Source of the DNA: Bacteroidetes bacterium UBA4414
Lineage (GTDB): Bacteria > Bacteroidota > Bacteroidia > Chitinophagales > Chitinophagaceae
DNA length: 64,000 bases
Assembly (NCBI GenBank): GCA_002389765.1
Contig: DGQM01000015.1
Coordinates: 1 to 64,000, forward strand
Direction: 5' to 3'
The notes beneath the pieces are model-generated. The model was not told the origin of the DNA. It made no database searches and was given only the letters and a program-made list of their open reading frames with translations. Positions within the stretch are counted from its first letter, which is position 1. Each line of letters starts with the position of its first letter. Below are positions 17,147 through 24,810 of this stretch, one piece after another. The translations under genes and the position numbers were made by a program.

Positions 17147-17172
17147 TATAAATCTTCTTTAAATCGGTTGCA

Positions 17173-17472
17173 ATGACCAAAGAACAGCAACAACAAGGTA
17201 TAGCGATCATACGCAGCAAGCTTGGCACTAAAAACGCCAACCATACTATTGATACGCTTGTAGGCTATACACCCCGTGGCGTGTACGACTACCTGAAGAA
17301 ATTCTACCCTACACATTTTACAATGGTTTGGGCTAAAGGTGTAGAGCGAGAAAGTGGCCGCCAACGCCAGATGGCAGATTTTCTGAAAGGAAAGTATGCA
17401 GTAGAAGCGGCAGCAGGCAAAGGCGACATCTGGGAAATTCATTTCACACAAAACGTAAAAGGCAACGCGTAA
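17173..17472 (+). CDS. Hypothetical protein, first gene of the late operon
   Basis: 99 aa, soluble and basic. A helical N-terminus is followed by an alpha/beta segment (HFTMVWAKGVERESGRQRQ). No membrane segment and no recognised family. It starts 27 bases after the strong terminator and ends 1 base before the next ATG. Confidence 0.55.
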   Translation: MTKEQQQQGIAIIRSKLGTKNANHTIDTLVGYTPRGVYDYLKKFYPTHFTMVWAKGVERESGRQRQMADFLKGKYAVEAAAGKGDIWEIHFTQNVKGNA

Positions 17473-17473
17473 T

Positions 17474-17890
17474 ATGAGCGACGATAACAACAGCGTTGGG
17501 CTAAACATAAACACGTACAACCGCATAAAACAAAGCGGCGGATTTGTGTCTGGCGTCAATACCAACAGCAGTAGCCCTACCGGGTCATTCGAATATGCAG
17601 CAGCCAACACAGGCAACAGCAACAAAAGCATCTGGGAAACGCTGATAGGCAACGTGCCGGGCATTATTGCCAGCAGCAGTAGCCTTGTTACGGCATTGAA
17701 GGTAAACCCCAACAATATCAACTATCAGGTAGGCGGCGGCACTGGCATTGGTGGTAGCTTCTTTAATAGCGGCAACCAAAACAACAACGGCGGCAATAAT
17801 ATGATGTGGCTGTGGGTATTGCTGGGAGTGCTGATACTGGCAGCGCTTGGGTATTGGGCATTAAAAGGCGGCAAAACGGCATCTAAGTAA
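17474..17890 (+). CDS. Gly/Asn-rich protein with C-terminal membrane anchor
   Basis: 138 aa. Residues 1-110 are rich in Asn, Gly and Ser. Residues ~111-130 (MMWLWVLLGVLILAALGYWAL) form one membrane helix before a short basic tail. The topology suggests a tail-anchored virion membrane protein. Coding density and neighbours place it in the structural operon. No homologue is recognised. Confidence 0.55.
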   Translation: MSDDNNSVGLNINTYNRIKQSGGFVSGVNTNSSSPTGSFEYAAANTGNSNKSIWETLIGNVPGIIASSSSLVTALKVNPNNINYQVGGGTGIGGSFFNSGNQNNNGGNNMMWLWVLLGVLILAALGYWALKGGKTASK

Positions 17891-17895
17891 CAATC

Positions 17896-18201
17896 ATGCA
17901 GATAGGCGGCACAAGGCAGGTAATAATAGCGGACGATGCACAACAGGCAATGCAAAAGCCCGTTGATGCTCCCGTGTATGTAAAAGACCCCGTACAGCCC
18001 GCCAAGCCATCCGCACAGGATAAAAAGGCAAGCCGATTTATAGACATGGTGAGCGATGCCATAACAGGCAGAAGCGCATCAGGCGGGTTTGCTGGCAGAA
18101 GCGCATCGGATAGCCTGCAATGGTATCATTGGTTGATAATAGCACTGGTAGCAGCAGGCATTATATACGGCCTGTATTACTGGTACAAAAACAGACGCTA
18201 A
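17896..18201 (+). CDS. Tail-anchored small membrane protein
   Basis: 101 aa. A Pro/Ala-rich polar N-terminal region contains a short duplicated motif (GRSASGGFAGRSAS); the C-terminal helix WLIIALVAAGIIYGLYYWY is followed by KNRR. Same architecture as its neighbours, consistent with a protein of a viral membrane. Confidence 0.55.
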   Translation: MQIGGTRQVIIADDAQQAMQKPVDAPVYVKDPVQPAKPSAQDKKASRFIDMVSDAITGRSASGGFAGRSASDSLQWYHWLIIALVAAGIIYGLYYWYKNRR

Positions 18202-18203
18202 AC

Positions 18204-18485
18204 ATGGCAACTAAAACAAGCAATACAACATGGCTGATAGTAGGCATAATAGCTGTAGTAGTTATTGTGGCTATTGTTGTGCTGATGAATAAACGCAAGG
18301 CTACAGATGCTACCCAAACGGGCAATACCGTACCAGATACGGGCGGCATGAGCAGCGTTAGCAGCTACACACTTGCAGAACTGATGAAAGGGCAAAGCCT
18401 ATCGTACAGCGGTGCTAAACAAGGTGCAGGCGAAAGCAACTATGCATTCATCAAACGCCGTAGCGCTGAAGGCTGGGCATTTTAA
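18204..18485 (+). CDS. Small membrane protein with N-terminal anchor
   Basis: 93 aa from ATG 18204, two bases after the upstream stop; a longer start at 18120 would overlap the upstream gene by 82 bases and is rejected. A strong membrane helix (WLIVGIIAVVVIVAIVVLM) lies at residues ~10-28, followed by a basic stretch and a polar domain ending ESNYAFIKRRSAEGWAF. The function is unknown; probably a virion membrane protein. Confidence 0.55.
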   Translation: MATKTSNTTWLIVGIIAVVVIVAIVVLMNKRKATDATQTGNTVPDTGGMSSVSSYTLAELMKGQSLSYSGAKQGAGESNYAFIKRRSAEGWAF

Positions 18486-18514
18486 CTGGAGTAAAGCAAT
18501 AAACAACTGTAGCA

Positions 18515-18775
18515 ATGGAATGGTTAGGCGCAATGTTTAAGGGTATAGGCGATACGTTCACCGCGGGTGCTAACGTAAACGCTGCACAGATAAACGAGCG
18601 CAATGTAAAGAGAGAACTGGCATTTCAATCGCAGGCTTTAGCAGCCCAAACGGAAAGCAATAAACTCTCATACCTGCTACAAACAGGTGAACAAGAGCAA
18701 CGAACATTAATGATTGCAGTAGGTGCATTTGTACTGTTGTTAGTCATTATGATAATCATAAAAAGAATGGGTTAA
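18515..18775 (+). CDS. Tail-anchored small membrane protein
   Basis: 86 aa. An amphipathic N-terminus (MEWLGAMFKGIGDTF) and a Gln/Ala-rich helix lead to a C-terminal membrane helix (TLMIAVGAFVLLLVIMIII) with a KRMG end. The stop overlaps the next start by one base, so translation is coupled. Confidence 0.55.
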   Translation: MEWLGAMFKGIGDTFTAGANVNAAQINERNVKRELAFQSQALAAQTESNKLSYLLQTGEQEQRTLMIAVGAFVLLLVIMIIIKRMG

Positions 18776-19083
18776 TGGCAAGGAGCGAAGCGGCGATAAA
18801 AGACTTGATACGTGTAGAAACGGCTGCGTGTGTAGAGGATAGAAAGAAAAACAGCTTTCTAGGTGGCTTCTTCAACCCTCGTAAAAAATTTGAACCCGGT
18901 TGTGAGCAGCAAGCCACAGCAAAGTATGCAGACGAACTGGCAGCAGCACAGCAACAAGCATACAACGTGCAGTTAGGTACAGATGCAGCGCTAATGGCAA
19001 AGCTATCCGGGCAAAGTAACATATATCCATTGCTGGCAACGATACTCATAACGGTTATCATACTGGCAATTATACTGGCATAA
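18775..19083 (+). CDS. Tail-anchored small membrane protein
   Basis: 102 aa. The N-terminal 80 residues are helical and charged with two cysteines; the final ~22 residues (YPLLATILITVIILAIILA) form a membrane helix ending at the C-terminus. It repeats the layout of the upstream gene without obvious sequence identity. Confidence 0.55.
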   Translation: MARSEAAIKDLIRVETAACVEDRKKNSFLGGFFNPRKKFEPGCEQQATAKYADELAAAQQQAYNVQLGTDAALMAKLSGQSNIYPLLATILITVIILAIILA

Positions 19084-19117
19084 AACTTTTTATTAATAAA
19101 CCAAAAACAACACGTAT

Positions 19118-19240
19118 ATGAAATTCATTACGGACAATCAGGGTGCTTTTACTTTATTGATTCTGCTGTTGGTAGCCTATTTGGCTTACAACAAATGGGA
19201 GGAAAAAAAGAACGCATCAGCAGGAAGCGCTGCAATGTAA
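19118..19240 (+). CDS. 40-aa single-pass membrane protein (short gene)
   Basis: ATG 19118 to TAA 19240. The protein has a polar start (MKFITDNQGA), one membrane helix (FTLLILLLVAYLAY) and a charged tail (NKWEEKKNASAGSAAM). It fills the gap between two late genes in the same orientation. The size and layout resemble small coat or membrane proteins of phages; the role is inference. Confidence 0.6.
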   Translation: MKFITDNQGAFTLLILLLVAYLAYNKWEEKKNASAGSAAM

Positions 19241-19265
19241 TTGCTAACCCATCAATAAGCATCAG

Positions 19266-19643
19266 TTGAGCGCGAAAACTAAGATAATAGCAATTGTGGC
19301 AATACTCCTCACAGCGGGTATTGCCGCAATCTATTTTTACAAAAAGAACCAATACAGTAAGGCGTACGACGATATGTTGGCGCTGGGTAGGCAGTATATA
19401 AACGGAGGTTTCCCTGAATGGCTCATACAGGCTGCGGAACGTGGCGATGTAAACCTAGATGAAGGGCATTTGATAAATGGGAAAGCTACGCCTATAGGTA
19501 ACCTGTTGGCGGCATACACACAAAAATATTTTGGCTACGGCTACGAATATAAAGACGGCAAGCCTGCCAAGAATACTGGTGATGAAAAAGCGCTGAACGA
19601 AGCCTTATGGAACAGGTTTTATCAGGAAAAGAATAAAGCATAG
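19266..19643 (+). CDS. Membrane-anchored hypothetical protein
   Basis: 125 aa. It starts at TTG 19266; no ATG lies nearby before the membrane helix (IIAIVAILLTAGIAAIYFY), so the TTG start is likely real. A ~95-residue soluble domain with several aromatic residues (KYFGYGYEYKDG) follows. It ends 3 bases before the next gene. No family is recognised. Confidence 0.55.
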   Translation: MSAKTKIIAIVAILLTAGIAAIYFYKKNQYSKAYDDMLALGRQYINGGFPEWLIQAAERGDVNLDEGHLINGKATPIGNLLAAYTQKYFGYGYEYKDGKPAKNTGDEKALNEALWNRFYQEKNKA

Positions 19644-19646
19644 CTT

Positions 19647-20135
19647 ATGCAACTGACACTGGCCAGAAAACGGCAAATAGACATATTGCTACCCACAGTG
19701 CTTGCAACTATTGCAGGCATATACGCATTTCGTAAAAAAGGTGCGGACTATCGCATACTGGTGATAGCTGTGTTGGGTGCTTTCTTGGTATCATACATCA
19801 TTGTAACGCAGGTTACGAAAATGATATACGCAAGCGGTCCGTCTGCTGTAGCAGTACCACCCGGTGCGGAAAGTTTTAACGGTATGCCGATGGCGCAAAA
19901 GCTTCGCGACGACTGTTACGACATCTTCAGCATGAGGGATTACAGCCTGTACGAAGATTTTCTGAAACTGACAGACGGGCAAATCATTCAGGTATACAAC
20001 GCATTCAATAAAAATTTCTTTGCAGAATACAACGAAACACTGACACAAGCCATAGCAGACGAAAGTTTCGGATGGGTATATGGCGGACTGAAAGATAGTG
20101 TTTTGTCGCGCATGCAAAGCTTAAACCTGCAATAG
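19647..20135 (+). CDS. Two-pass membrane protein with soluble domain
   Basis: 162 aa. Two hydrophobic helices (ILLPTVLATIAGIYAF and ILVIAVLGAFLVSYIIV) form an N-terminal hairpin, followed by a ~100-residue acidic alpha-helical domain. No family is recognised. The next gene begins one base after its stop. Confidence 0.55.
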   Translation: MQLTLARKRQIDILLPTVLATIAGIYAFRKKGADYRILVIAVLGAFLVSYIIVTQVTKMIYASGPSAVAVPPGAESFNGMPMAQKLRDDCYDIFSMRDYSLYEDFLKLTDGQIIQVYNAFNKNFFAEYNETLTQAIADESFGWVYGGLKDSVLSRMQSLNLQ

Positions 20136-20136
20136 T

Positions 20137-20370
20137 ATGAAGTGGCTTACCAACGAAGAACTTGAAAAAATAAGAGGCGGCAACAGTGCTGCGGCACAGC
20201 CCGAAATAGCTGTAGCGGATCTGCACAGCGAAACAAACGACAATATGCAGCCTCGTTGTGTGCATGGCGATATGCAATGCATCATTAACCGACACAAAAC
20301 AGCATCGGCGCTGCACAACATCTTGTTAGTACTGGTAATACTACTGGTACTGAAATGGCTTACCGCATAA
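20137..20370 (+). CDS. Small membrane protein with a double-glycine-leader-like N-terminus
   Basis: 77 aa. The first 15 residues, MKWLTNEELEKIRGG, match the pattern of double-glycine leaders of class II bacteriocins and related peptides (LxxEELxxIxGG), which are cleaved after GG by C39 peptidases. After it come a polar stretch with two cysteines and a C-terminal membrane helix (ILLVLVILLVLKWL). No C39 peptidase or ABC exporter is encoded in the element. The leader resemblance may be functional or coincidental. Confidence 0.55.
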   Translation: MKWLTNEELEKIRGGNSAAAQPEIAVADLHSETNDNMQPRCVHGDMQCIINRHKTASALHNILLVLVILLVLKWLTA

Positions 20371-20385
20371 CCAACAACGTACAAC

Positions 20386-20925
20386 ATGGCATTCGTAATT
20401 ACACCGATAGATACAGGCAGCGTAGACGTAAACGGCATACCATATCGCCGCGACTATACTTTTGCGCAATTTGAGAAAGACAGCAGCGGTGTACCTACGG
20501 GAAGGATGTCATTAACGGCCTATTATGCAGGCATACCTATTTACATTTTCCCGTTCACCCCATATGGCGAACTGGTAAACGGAGAAACAACTGATTTCTT
20601 TGGCAGCCTTACGGAGCTAACCGACTTCGTAGCCTTAAACATCAACGTAGGCAACAATACGCTTACCAATACAATCACCCTGGCATTCAAGATTGTATCA
20701 GGCAGCCCCGCTAACCCCAACCAGAAAACAGCAGGCAGCACCATAACAGACACACGCATGATAGGAGCTAGTTATAGCGCTATATCTATGCTGATAAACA
20801 ATGATACATACGACCCGTCAGAAATCAGCTACAATAATGCAACAGGCGCGATAGGTCTAAACCCAACAGTTGCCGATGCATTCAAAGCTGGTGACATCGC
20901 AGTCGTTCAAATAGCCAAAATATAA
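20386..20925 (+). CDS. Second beta-rich protein, candidate virion shell or vertex component
   Basis: 179 aa with no signal or membrane segment. The predicted structure is almost all beta, with strands such as AYYAGIPIYIFPF, FVALNINVGNNTLT and ITLAFKIVSG. Size and composition resemble the 191-aa capsid candidate, so the two could be a pair of single jelly-roll shell proteins, or this one could form vertices. It precedes a spike-like gene with a one-base stop/start overlap. No sequence match is claimed. Confidence 0.5.
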   Translation: MAFVITPIDTGSVDVNGIPYRRDYTFAQFEKDSSGVPTGRMSLTAYYAGIPIYIFPFTPYGELVNGETTDFFGSLTELTDFVALNINVGNNTLTNTITLAFKIVSGSPANPNQKTAGSTITDTRMIGASYSAISMLINNDTYDPSEISYNNATGAIGLNPTVADAFKAGDIAVVQIAKI

Positions 20926-21806
20926 TGAAAAAGATAGCACTATTCCTGTTGATACTTTGTAGCCTTGCTACAGTAAAAGCGGCCTTCGGACAAGGTCGCA
21001 ATTCCTTTTCCGGTGATGCCGATGGCGTGCATGTCATAAAAGGCAAGCTCAAGGTAAACAAACCCGGTTACGGCCTGAAAAACTACACGACAGGCGTTGG
21101 CACAGATAGCACAACGGGCATAGATACTACCACGCTGAAACCACGCTTTGCAACAGATACATCAAAGCTTAGTATGCGTATAGAATGGGCGGTAAAGAAA
21201 AGTGACAGCGGTACGCTCTACTACACACAATACCGCATAGATACGGCAAAAGCAAACCTACGAGCCAGTATAGCTACCAAAGTAAATGGCAGCGGTGCTA
21301 CAAACTCTATAGCCGTATGGACAAATAGCAACACATTAACGTATAGTTCACTGTCTAGTGATGGCAACAATTACGCAATGGGTGGCGCTGTAAACCCCGG
21401 CTACAGGCTCGCTGTATTTGGTACGCAGTATGTAGCCAGTGGCGTATCGTGCGGTAGTGGTGTAGCCATATCAAACAACGGCAACAGCAATATCAATATT
21501 ACCACCAGTACAGGTACAGGTATGGATTTCAATATTCCAGGCGGTGGCTATTATATGAATTTCAAAGAAGCAAGCAGCTCGCTTATGGTCTTGGGCAATA
21601 GCTCTATACTGCTTGGCTCCGGTACAGACCGTGGTACAGGCAAAGTGCAGGTAACGGGCAATGTATCCGTTACAGGCGCTAATAGCAGCAATACCTACAG
21701 GTGGGATGCTGCCGCTGGTGCTACACCATCTAACACCAGTACGCCTGCCGGGTGGCTATATGTGAATGTAGCAGGCAACAGCAGGTTTATACCATACTAC
21801 CAATAA
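20925..21806 (+). CDS. Secreted spike or receptor-binding-like protein
   Basis: 293 aa. A clear N-terminal signal peptide (KKIALFLLILCSLATVKA) is followed by Gly/Ser/Thr-rich beta repeats. The C-terminus (GTGKVQVTGNVSVTG, YRWDAAAG, GWLYVNVAGNSRFIPYY) is like the ends of tail-fibre or spike proteins of Bacteroidota phages. A signal peptide is unusual for a phage fibre and implies Sec export into the periplasm before particle assembly. It most likely binds the host receptor. Confidence 0.6.
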   Translation: MKKIALFLLILCSLATVKAAFGQGRNSFSGDADGVHVIKGKLKVNKPGYGLKNYTTGVGTDSTTGIDTTTLKPRFATDTSKLSMRIEWAVKKSDSGTLYYTQYRIDTAKANLRASIATKVNGSGATNSIAVWTNSNTLTYSSLSSDGNNYAMGGAVNPGYRLAVFGTQYVASGVSCGSGVAISNNGNSNINITTSTGTGMDFNIPGGGYYMNFKEASSSLMVLGNSSILLGSGTDRGTGKVQVTGNVSVTGANSSNTYRWDAAAGATPSNTSTPAGWLYVNVAGNSRFIPYYQ

Positions 21807-21827
21807 ACAAGTGAAATTTTTATACAG

Positions 21828-22169
21828 ATGAAACATATACTTCTATTAATCGCAATCGTATTCGCATCGCTTGGCGCTAAAGCGCAAAGCATTATTGATA
21901 CAAATGTAAAATGTGCTACAGCCGTTAAAATACGGCCTGTAAAAGTTCGTTACAACGACACTATGGATGCCAAGTGGCTCGCCGTAAAAGTCATTGACGA
22001 CAATCTTGTTTCTAAAAGAGTTTTGTATTTCGCGCTGCTGGGTGATGGATGCACAGTGTTGCTAGATGGTAACGCCGTGATGACTGGCGACTTGCGGAAA
22101 GACTGCGACGACATAGACTGCGTATTCGGTTTTACAGCACAAAAAATACAGGTAACACTAAAGCCTTAG
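21828..22169 (+). CDS. Small secreted Cys-containing protein
   Basis: 113 aa. Signal peptide ILLLIAIVFASLGAKAQ with probable cleavage after AKA. The mature ~95 residues are beta-rich and contain four cysteines, suited to two disulfides formed in the periplasm. It follows the spike-like gene by 21 bases and may be its partner. No family is recognised. Confidence 0.55.
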   Translation: MKHILLLIAIVFASLGAKAQSIIDTNVKCATAVKIRPVKVRYNDTMDAKWLAVKVIDDNLVSKRVLYFALLGDGCTVLLDGNAVMTGDLRKDCDDIDCVFGFTAQKIQVTLKP

Positions 22170-22176
22170 CCATACC

Positions 22177-22299
22177 ATGAACAGCATCAACATAAACGGC
22201 GAAGTAACAATAAGCAATACCACACTTGCAAAAGTGGCTGGTACTTTTTTGTTGTTGATTATCGCCTATTTCCTTATCAAATCAGCATCAGGCAATTGA
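22177..22299 (+). CDS. 40-aa single-pass membrane protein (short gene)
   Basis: ATG 22177 to TGA 22299. A polar N-terminal half (MNSININGEVTISNTTLAK) precedes one membrane helix (VAGTFLLLIIAYFLI) and a short tail. It lies 7 bases after one gene and 1 base before the next, which strongly supports a coding role. It may be a virion membrane protein or holin-like. Confidence 0.6.
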   Translation: MNSININGEVTISNTTLAKVAGTFLLLIIAYFLIKSASGN

Positions 22300-22300
22300 T

Positions 22301-22810
22301 ATGAAAAACAAAATATTTTGGATAGTACTAGGCATCATCATACTGGTAGCCATACTGTGGGTAGCCATACCCGAGCTGAAGAAACTGAAAAGCGGTGCAA
22401 ATGGCACAGGCAATGCAGGCGCTTCAGGTACAGGCGGCAATACTGGCAGTAGCAGCGGTGGCAGTAGCGCACCTGCAAAGCTGGATGAAAACAAGCTGCT
22501 GTACAAAGGTAGCCGTGGTGCTGAAGTAAGGGAATTGCAAAACCTGTTGAACGCAGTGCAGCCATCAAACGCGCTCACTGCTGATGGCGTTTTCGGTTCG
22601 CTTACTGAAAATAAACTATTCAGCCTTACAGGCCAGCGACAGATAACACTTGCAACGGCAAGGCAGCTATACGCTACATACGCTAAAAATGGCGGTACTG
22701 GCAATCTGTGGGACAGAATGTATGGCAGCGGTAGCAATACGGGCAGCAGTAGCACTTCTGAAGATAGCAGCGGTTTCTGGGGTTGGTTTAACAAATGGAT
22801 GGCATACTAA
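22301..22810 (+). CDS. Membrane-anchored peptidoglycan-binding protein
   Basis: 169 aa. An N-terminal helix (IFWIVLGIIILVAILWVAI) anchors a Gly/Ser linker and a PG_binding_1-like domain at ~65-125 (LLYKGSRGAEVRELQNLLN, LTADGVFGSLTENKL). A Ser-rich stretch and a Trp-rich end (FWGWFNKWMAY) follow. It would hold the entry or lysis machinery against peptidoglycan, with the lytic transglycosylase encoded 10 bases downstream. Confidence 0.75.
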   Translation: MKNKIFWIVLGIIILVAILWVAIPELKKLKSGANGTGNAGASGTGGNTGSSSGGSSAPAKLDENKLLYKGSRGAEVRELQNLLNAVQPSNALTADGVFGSLTENKLFSLTGQRQITLATARQLYATYAKNGGTGNLWDRMYGSGSNTGSSSTSEDSSGFWGWFNKWMAY

Positions 22811-22820
22811 AAAAACGGCT

Positions 22821-23345
22821 ATGGCACTTGTATACATAGAACGGGTAAAAGACAATCAGGCGGCCTTTGAAAAAAAGGTAATTGCGATTGCGAATAAGCA
22901 CAACATGGATGCTAACTGGCTCATGGTTGTGATGAATTTTGAAACGGCTGGCACATTCAGCCCGTCTGTCAGAAACCCGTTATCGGATGCTATAGGCCTT
23001 ATACAATTCATGCCTGTTACAGCAGTTGATTTGGGTACTACAACTGCCGAATTAGCGGCCATGTCAAATATTGAGCAACTGGACTATGTAGACAGGTATT
23101 ATGGCAAAGTAATACTTCGTCAGGGTACGATTGACAATGTTGCTGAAGCTTATCTGGCCGTTTTTTATCCGGTAGCTATATCATGGGATATGCAAACTGT
23201 ATTCCCGCAAAGAGTGTACAGGCAAAATACGGTATTCGACCTGAATAAGGACGGGCAAATAACGAAACAGGAAATCATTAACCGCATACTCAGTACTGTA
23301 CCTGCATCCTACAAAACTGCAATCGGTCAAAAAAAAACTTCATGA
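22821..23345 (+). CDS. Lytic transglycosylase with EF-hand-like motif
   Basis: 174 aa, SLT (goose-lysozyme-like) fold. The catalytic Glu is Glu41 in NFETAGTFSPSVRNP, followed by the AIGLIQFMP motif typical of the family. Near the C-terminus D140-x-N142-x-D144-G-x-I-x-x-x-E151 fits an EF-hand calcium loop. There is no signal peptide, so it either enters the particle or needs a holin-like partner. It cleaves glycan strands during genome entry or particle release. Confidence 0.88.
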   Translation: MALVYIERVKDNQAAFEKKVIAIANKHNMDANWLMVVMNFETAGTFSPSVRNPLSDAIGLIQFMPVTAVDLGTTTAELAAMSNIEQLDYVDRYYGKVILRQGTIDNVAEAYLAVFYPVAISWDMQTVFPQRVYRQNTVFDLNKDGQITKQEIINRILSTVPASYKTAIGQKKTS

Positions 23346-23488
23346 ACAGGAGCGCGTTTGCAATAGGTGTGATACTGCTGATAGTAGGGCTGTATCTGGC
23401 ACTGATGGCTAAACAAAAAGCTATTGGTGTTTTGCTCTGCATACTGGGCGCCTATCTCGTTGTAATGTTCCGTAAAATCTCACTCTGA
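23342..23488 (+). CDS. 48-aa two-pass membrane protein, holin-like (short gene)
   Basis: ATG 23342 to TGA 23488. Two hydrophobic helices (FAIGVILLIVGLYLALM and IGVLLCILGAYLVVMF) are joined by a KQKA turn. It overlaps the upstream transglycosylase by 4 bases and the downstream gene by 1 base. Two short helices beside a muralytic enzyme suggest a holin, which is inference. Confidence 0.6.
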   Translation: MNRSAFAIGVILLIVGLYLALMAKQKAIGVLLCILGAYLVVMFRKISL

Positions 23489-23877
23489 TGAAAAACATAA
23501 AATTTCAGCACGTAGCCATATTAATAGCGCTTGTATTCCTTGTATGGTTGTACATGGAAAGTAAGAAAAAAGCTACAGCAGCTACCACCGTAGCCGCTAA
23601 AACTGCATCTGATGATAAAGGGAATACAAATACCAATACTGATGAAAAAAGCAGCAGCAGCGGTACAATGGAAAAGCCAATTATCATAAACATGCAGCAG
23701 CCGTATAGCCGTACGGTAACAACACGCATAGCAGGTAGCTATGTAGCTGCACCTGCCGTCACACCCGATACCAAAGGCGGTGGCATAGGTGTTGGCACAG
23801 GTGGCGACCCTACCACGTCGGGCGGTAGCGGTGGCGGTAGCACACAAGGCGGCGGTGTAGGTGTAGCAACAAACTAA
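23488..23877 (+). CDS. Membrane-anchored low-complexity protein
   Basis: 129 aa. An N-terminal helix (HVAILIALVFLVWLYM) is followed by Ala/Thr/Ser-rich sequence and a Gly-rich C-terminus (GGGIGVGTGG, GGSGGGSTQGGG). It has no folded domain by eye and is likely a flexible linker or surface protein of the particle. No family is recognised. Confidence 0.55.
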   Translation: MKNIKFQHVAILIALVFLVWLYMESKKKATAATTVAAKTASDDKGNTNTNTDEKSSSSGTMEKPIIINMQQPYSRTVTTRIAGSYVAAPAVTPDTKGGGIGVGTGGDPTTSGGSGGGSTQGGGVGVATN

Positions 23878-23883
23878 AATAGC

Positions 23884-23997
23884 ATGAGGATAGCAGCAAT
23901 CATACTACTGATACTTATTGTCGTGGCGCTTTTCTGGTACGCATCCAAACATAAAAGCAACGATACCAACCTGTTTAAGTACACATTCAGCATCTAA
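23884..23997 (+). CDS. 37-aa single-pass membrane protein (short gene)
   Basis: ATG 23884 to TAA 23997. An N-terminal membrane helix (IAAIILLILIVVALFWYA) is followed by a polar tail (SKHKSNDTNLFKYTFSI). It lies 6 bases after and 2 bases before its neighbours. The function is unknown, probably virion membrane. Confidence 0.6.
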   Translation: MRIAAIILLILIVVALFWYASKHKSNDTNLFKYTFSI

Positions 23998-23999
23998 CC

Positions 24000-24266
24000 A
24001 TGAGAAAAGCAGTAAAAGCATTGGCAGACTTCGGCGGCGGTTATATCTCTGCCGATGGCATCATTAATACCGTATTGGCAGCCATCCCTACAGATGCCGC
24101 TACAGCCGTTACAGACAATATGGCGATAGTACATAACAAGTACCAGTTTGCTATAGAGCTAACAAAGATAATCGGCGGTATTATAGTACCCATAGCTATA
24201 CGTTGGATAGACGGCAAAATGCAAAACAGGCGCAAGCGTCGAGCATCTCGCAATACAGAAAAGTAA
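24000..24266 (+). CDS. Small membrane-associated protein with basic tail
   Basis: 88 aa. A hydrophobic segment near residues 56-70 (TKIIGGIIVPIAIRWI) and a strongly basic end (KMQNRRKRRASRNTEK) that could contact DNA. No family is recognised. It starts 2 bases after the 37-aa gene. Confidence 0.5.
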   Translation: MRKAVKALADFGGGYISADGIINTVLAAIPTDAATAVTDNMAIVHNKYQFAIELTKIIGGIIVPIAIRWIDGKMQNRRKRRASRNTEK

Positions 24267-24294
24267 ATTATTCACTTCAAAAATACATACAACT

Positions 24295-24735
24295 ATGTTA
24301 CGTAAACTACGGGATGCAATCCGCGAATTTTTCGGCGCGCTGCCTGCCAAAATCAAAACCATTGCAGCACAGAGCCTGCAAGTTACCACGGCCATAAAAA
24401 GCATATTATCAAACCCTGTAGCGGATGTGGTTACTGCCATCATACCGGGCGATTGGGATGATGCATTAAAAGCAACTGTACTCGAGGCGATAGAAAAGGC
24501 ATTGCCTTATCTGCAAATTGTAGACAATTGCAAGCACCACACCAATGTAGAAGACATGCTGAAGTGTTGGGTAGCGGAAGTAGCAAAACTGCCTAAACAT
24601 GCACAAAATGCCATGCTGCACAAACTGGCATCGCTGCTGATGGCACAGATGCATAATAACGAACTAAAGCAAAGCCTGTACGATTATTATCAGCAGGCCT
24701 ACTATAGTAGCCAAAAAGAGTGGAAAGCAGCATAG
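24295..24735 (+). CDS. Alpha-helical hypothetical protein
   Basis: 146 aa, predicted mostly amphipathic helix, with an N-terminal segment (LRKLRDAIREFFGALPAKIK) that could lie on a membrane. Two cysteines lie in DNCKHH and LKCWVA. No family is recognised. It is followed by a hairpin. Confidence 0.5.
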   Translation: MLRKLRDAIREFFGALPAKIKTIAAQSLQVTTAIKSILSNPVADVVTAIIPGDWDDALKATVLEAIEKALPYLQIVDNCKHHTNVEDMLKCWVAEVAKLPKHAQNAMLHKLASLLMAQMHNNELKQSLYDYYQQAYYSSQKEWKAA

Positions 24736-24755
24736 CTGCTTACTGCGTAAAGAGT

Positions 24756-24785
24756 GAATAGCCCGCCCCGTAAGGCGGGTATTCT
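24756..24785 (+). terminator. Hairpin between late genes, possible terminator or attenuator
   Basis: Stem cccgcc/ggcggg extended by gaata/tattc with a one-base bulge and a 6-nt loop, then ctttaac. The U-run is poor, so it may only reduce downstream expression. Confidence 0.5.
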
Positions 24786-24810
24786 TTAACCAATAAAACA
24801 ATAATATCCG

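Noticed and set aside
17474..19240. Classical inovirus major coat protein
   Set aside because: Several small membrane proteins look superficially like pVIII, but the genome is much larger, the ATPase has no membrane domain, and a separate soluble beta-rich protein has the expression layout of a capsid. The option is kept only as an alternative.
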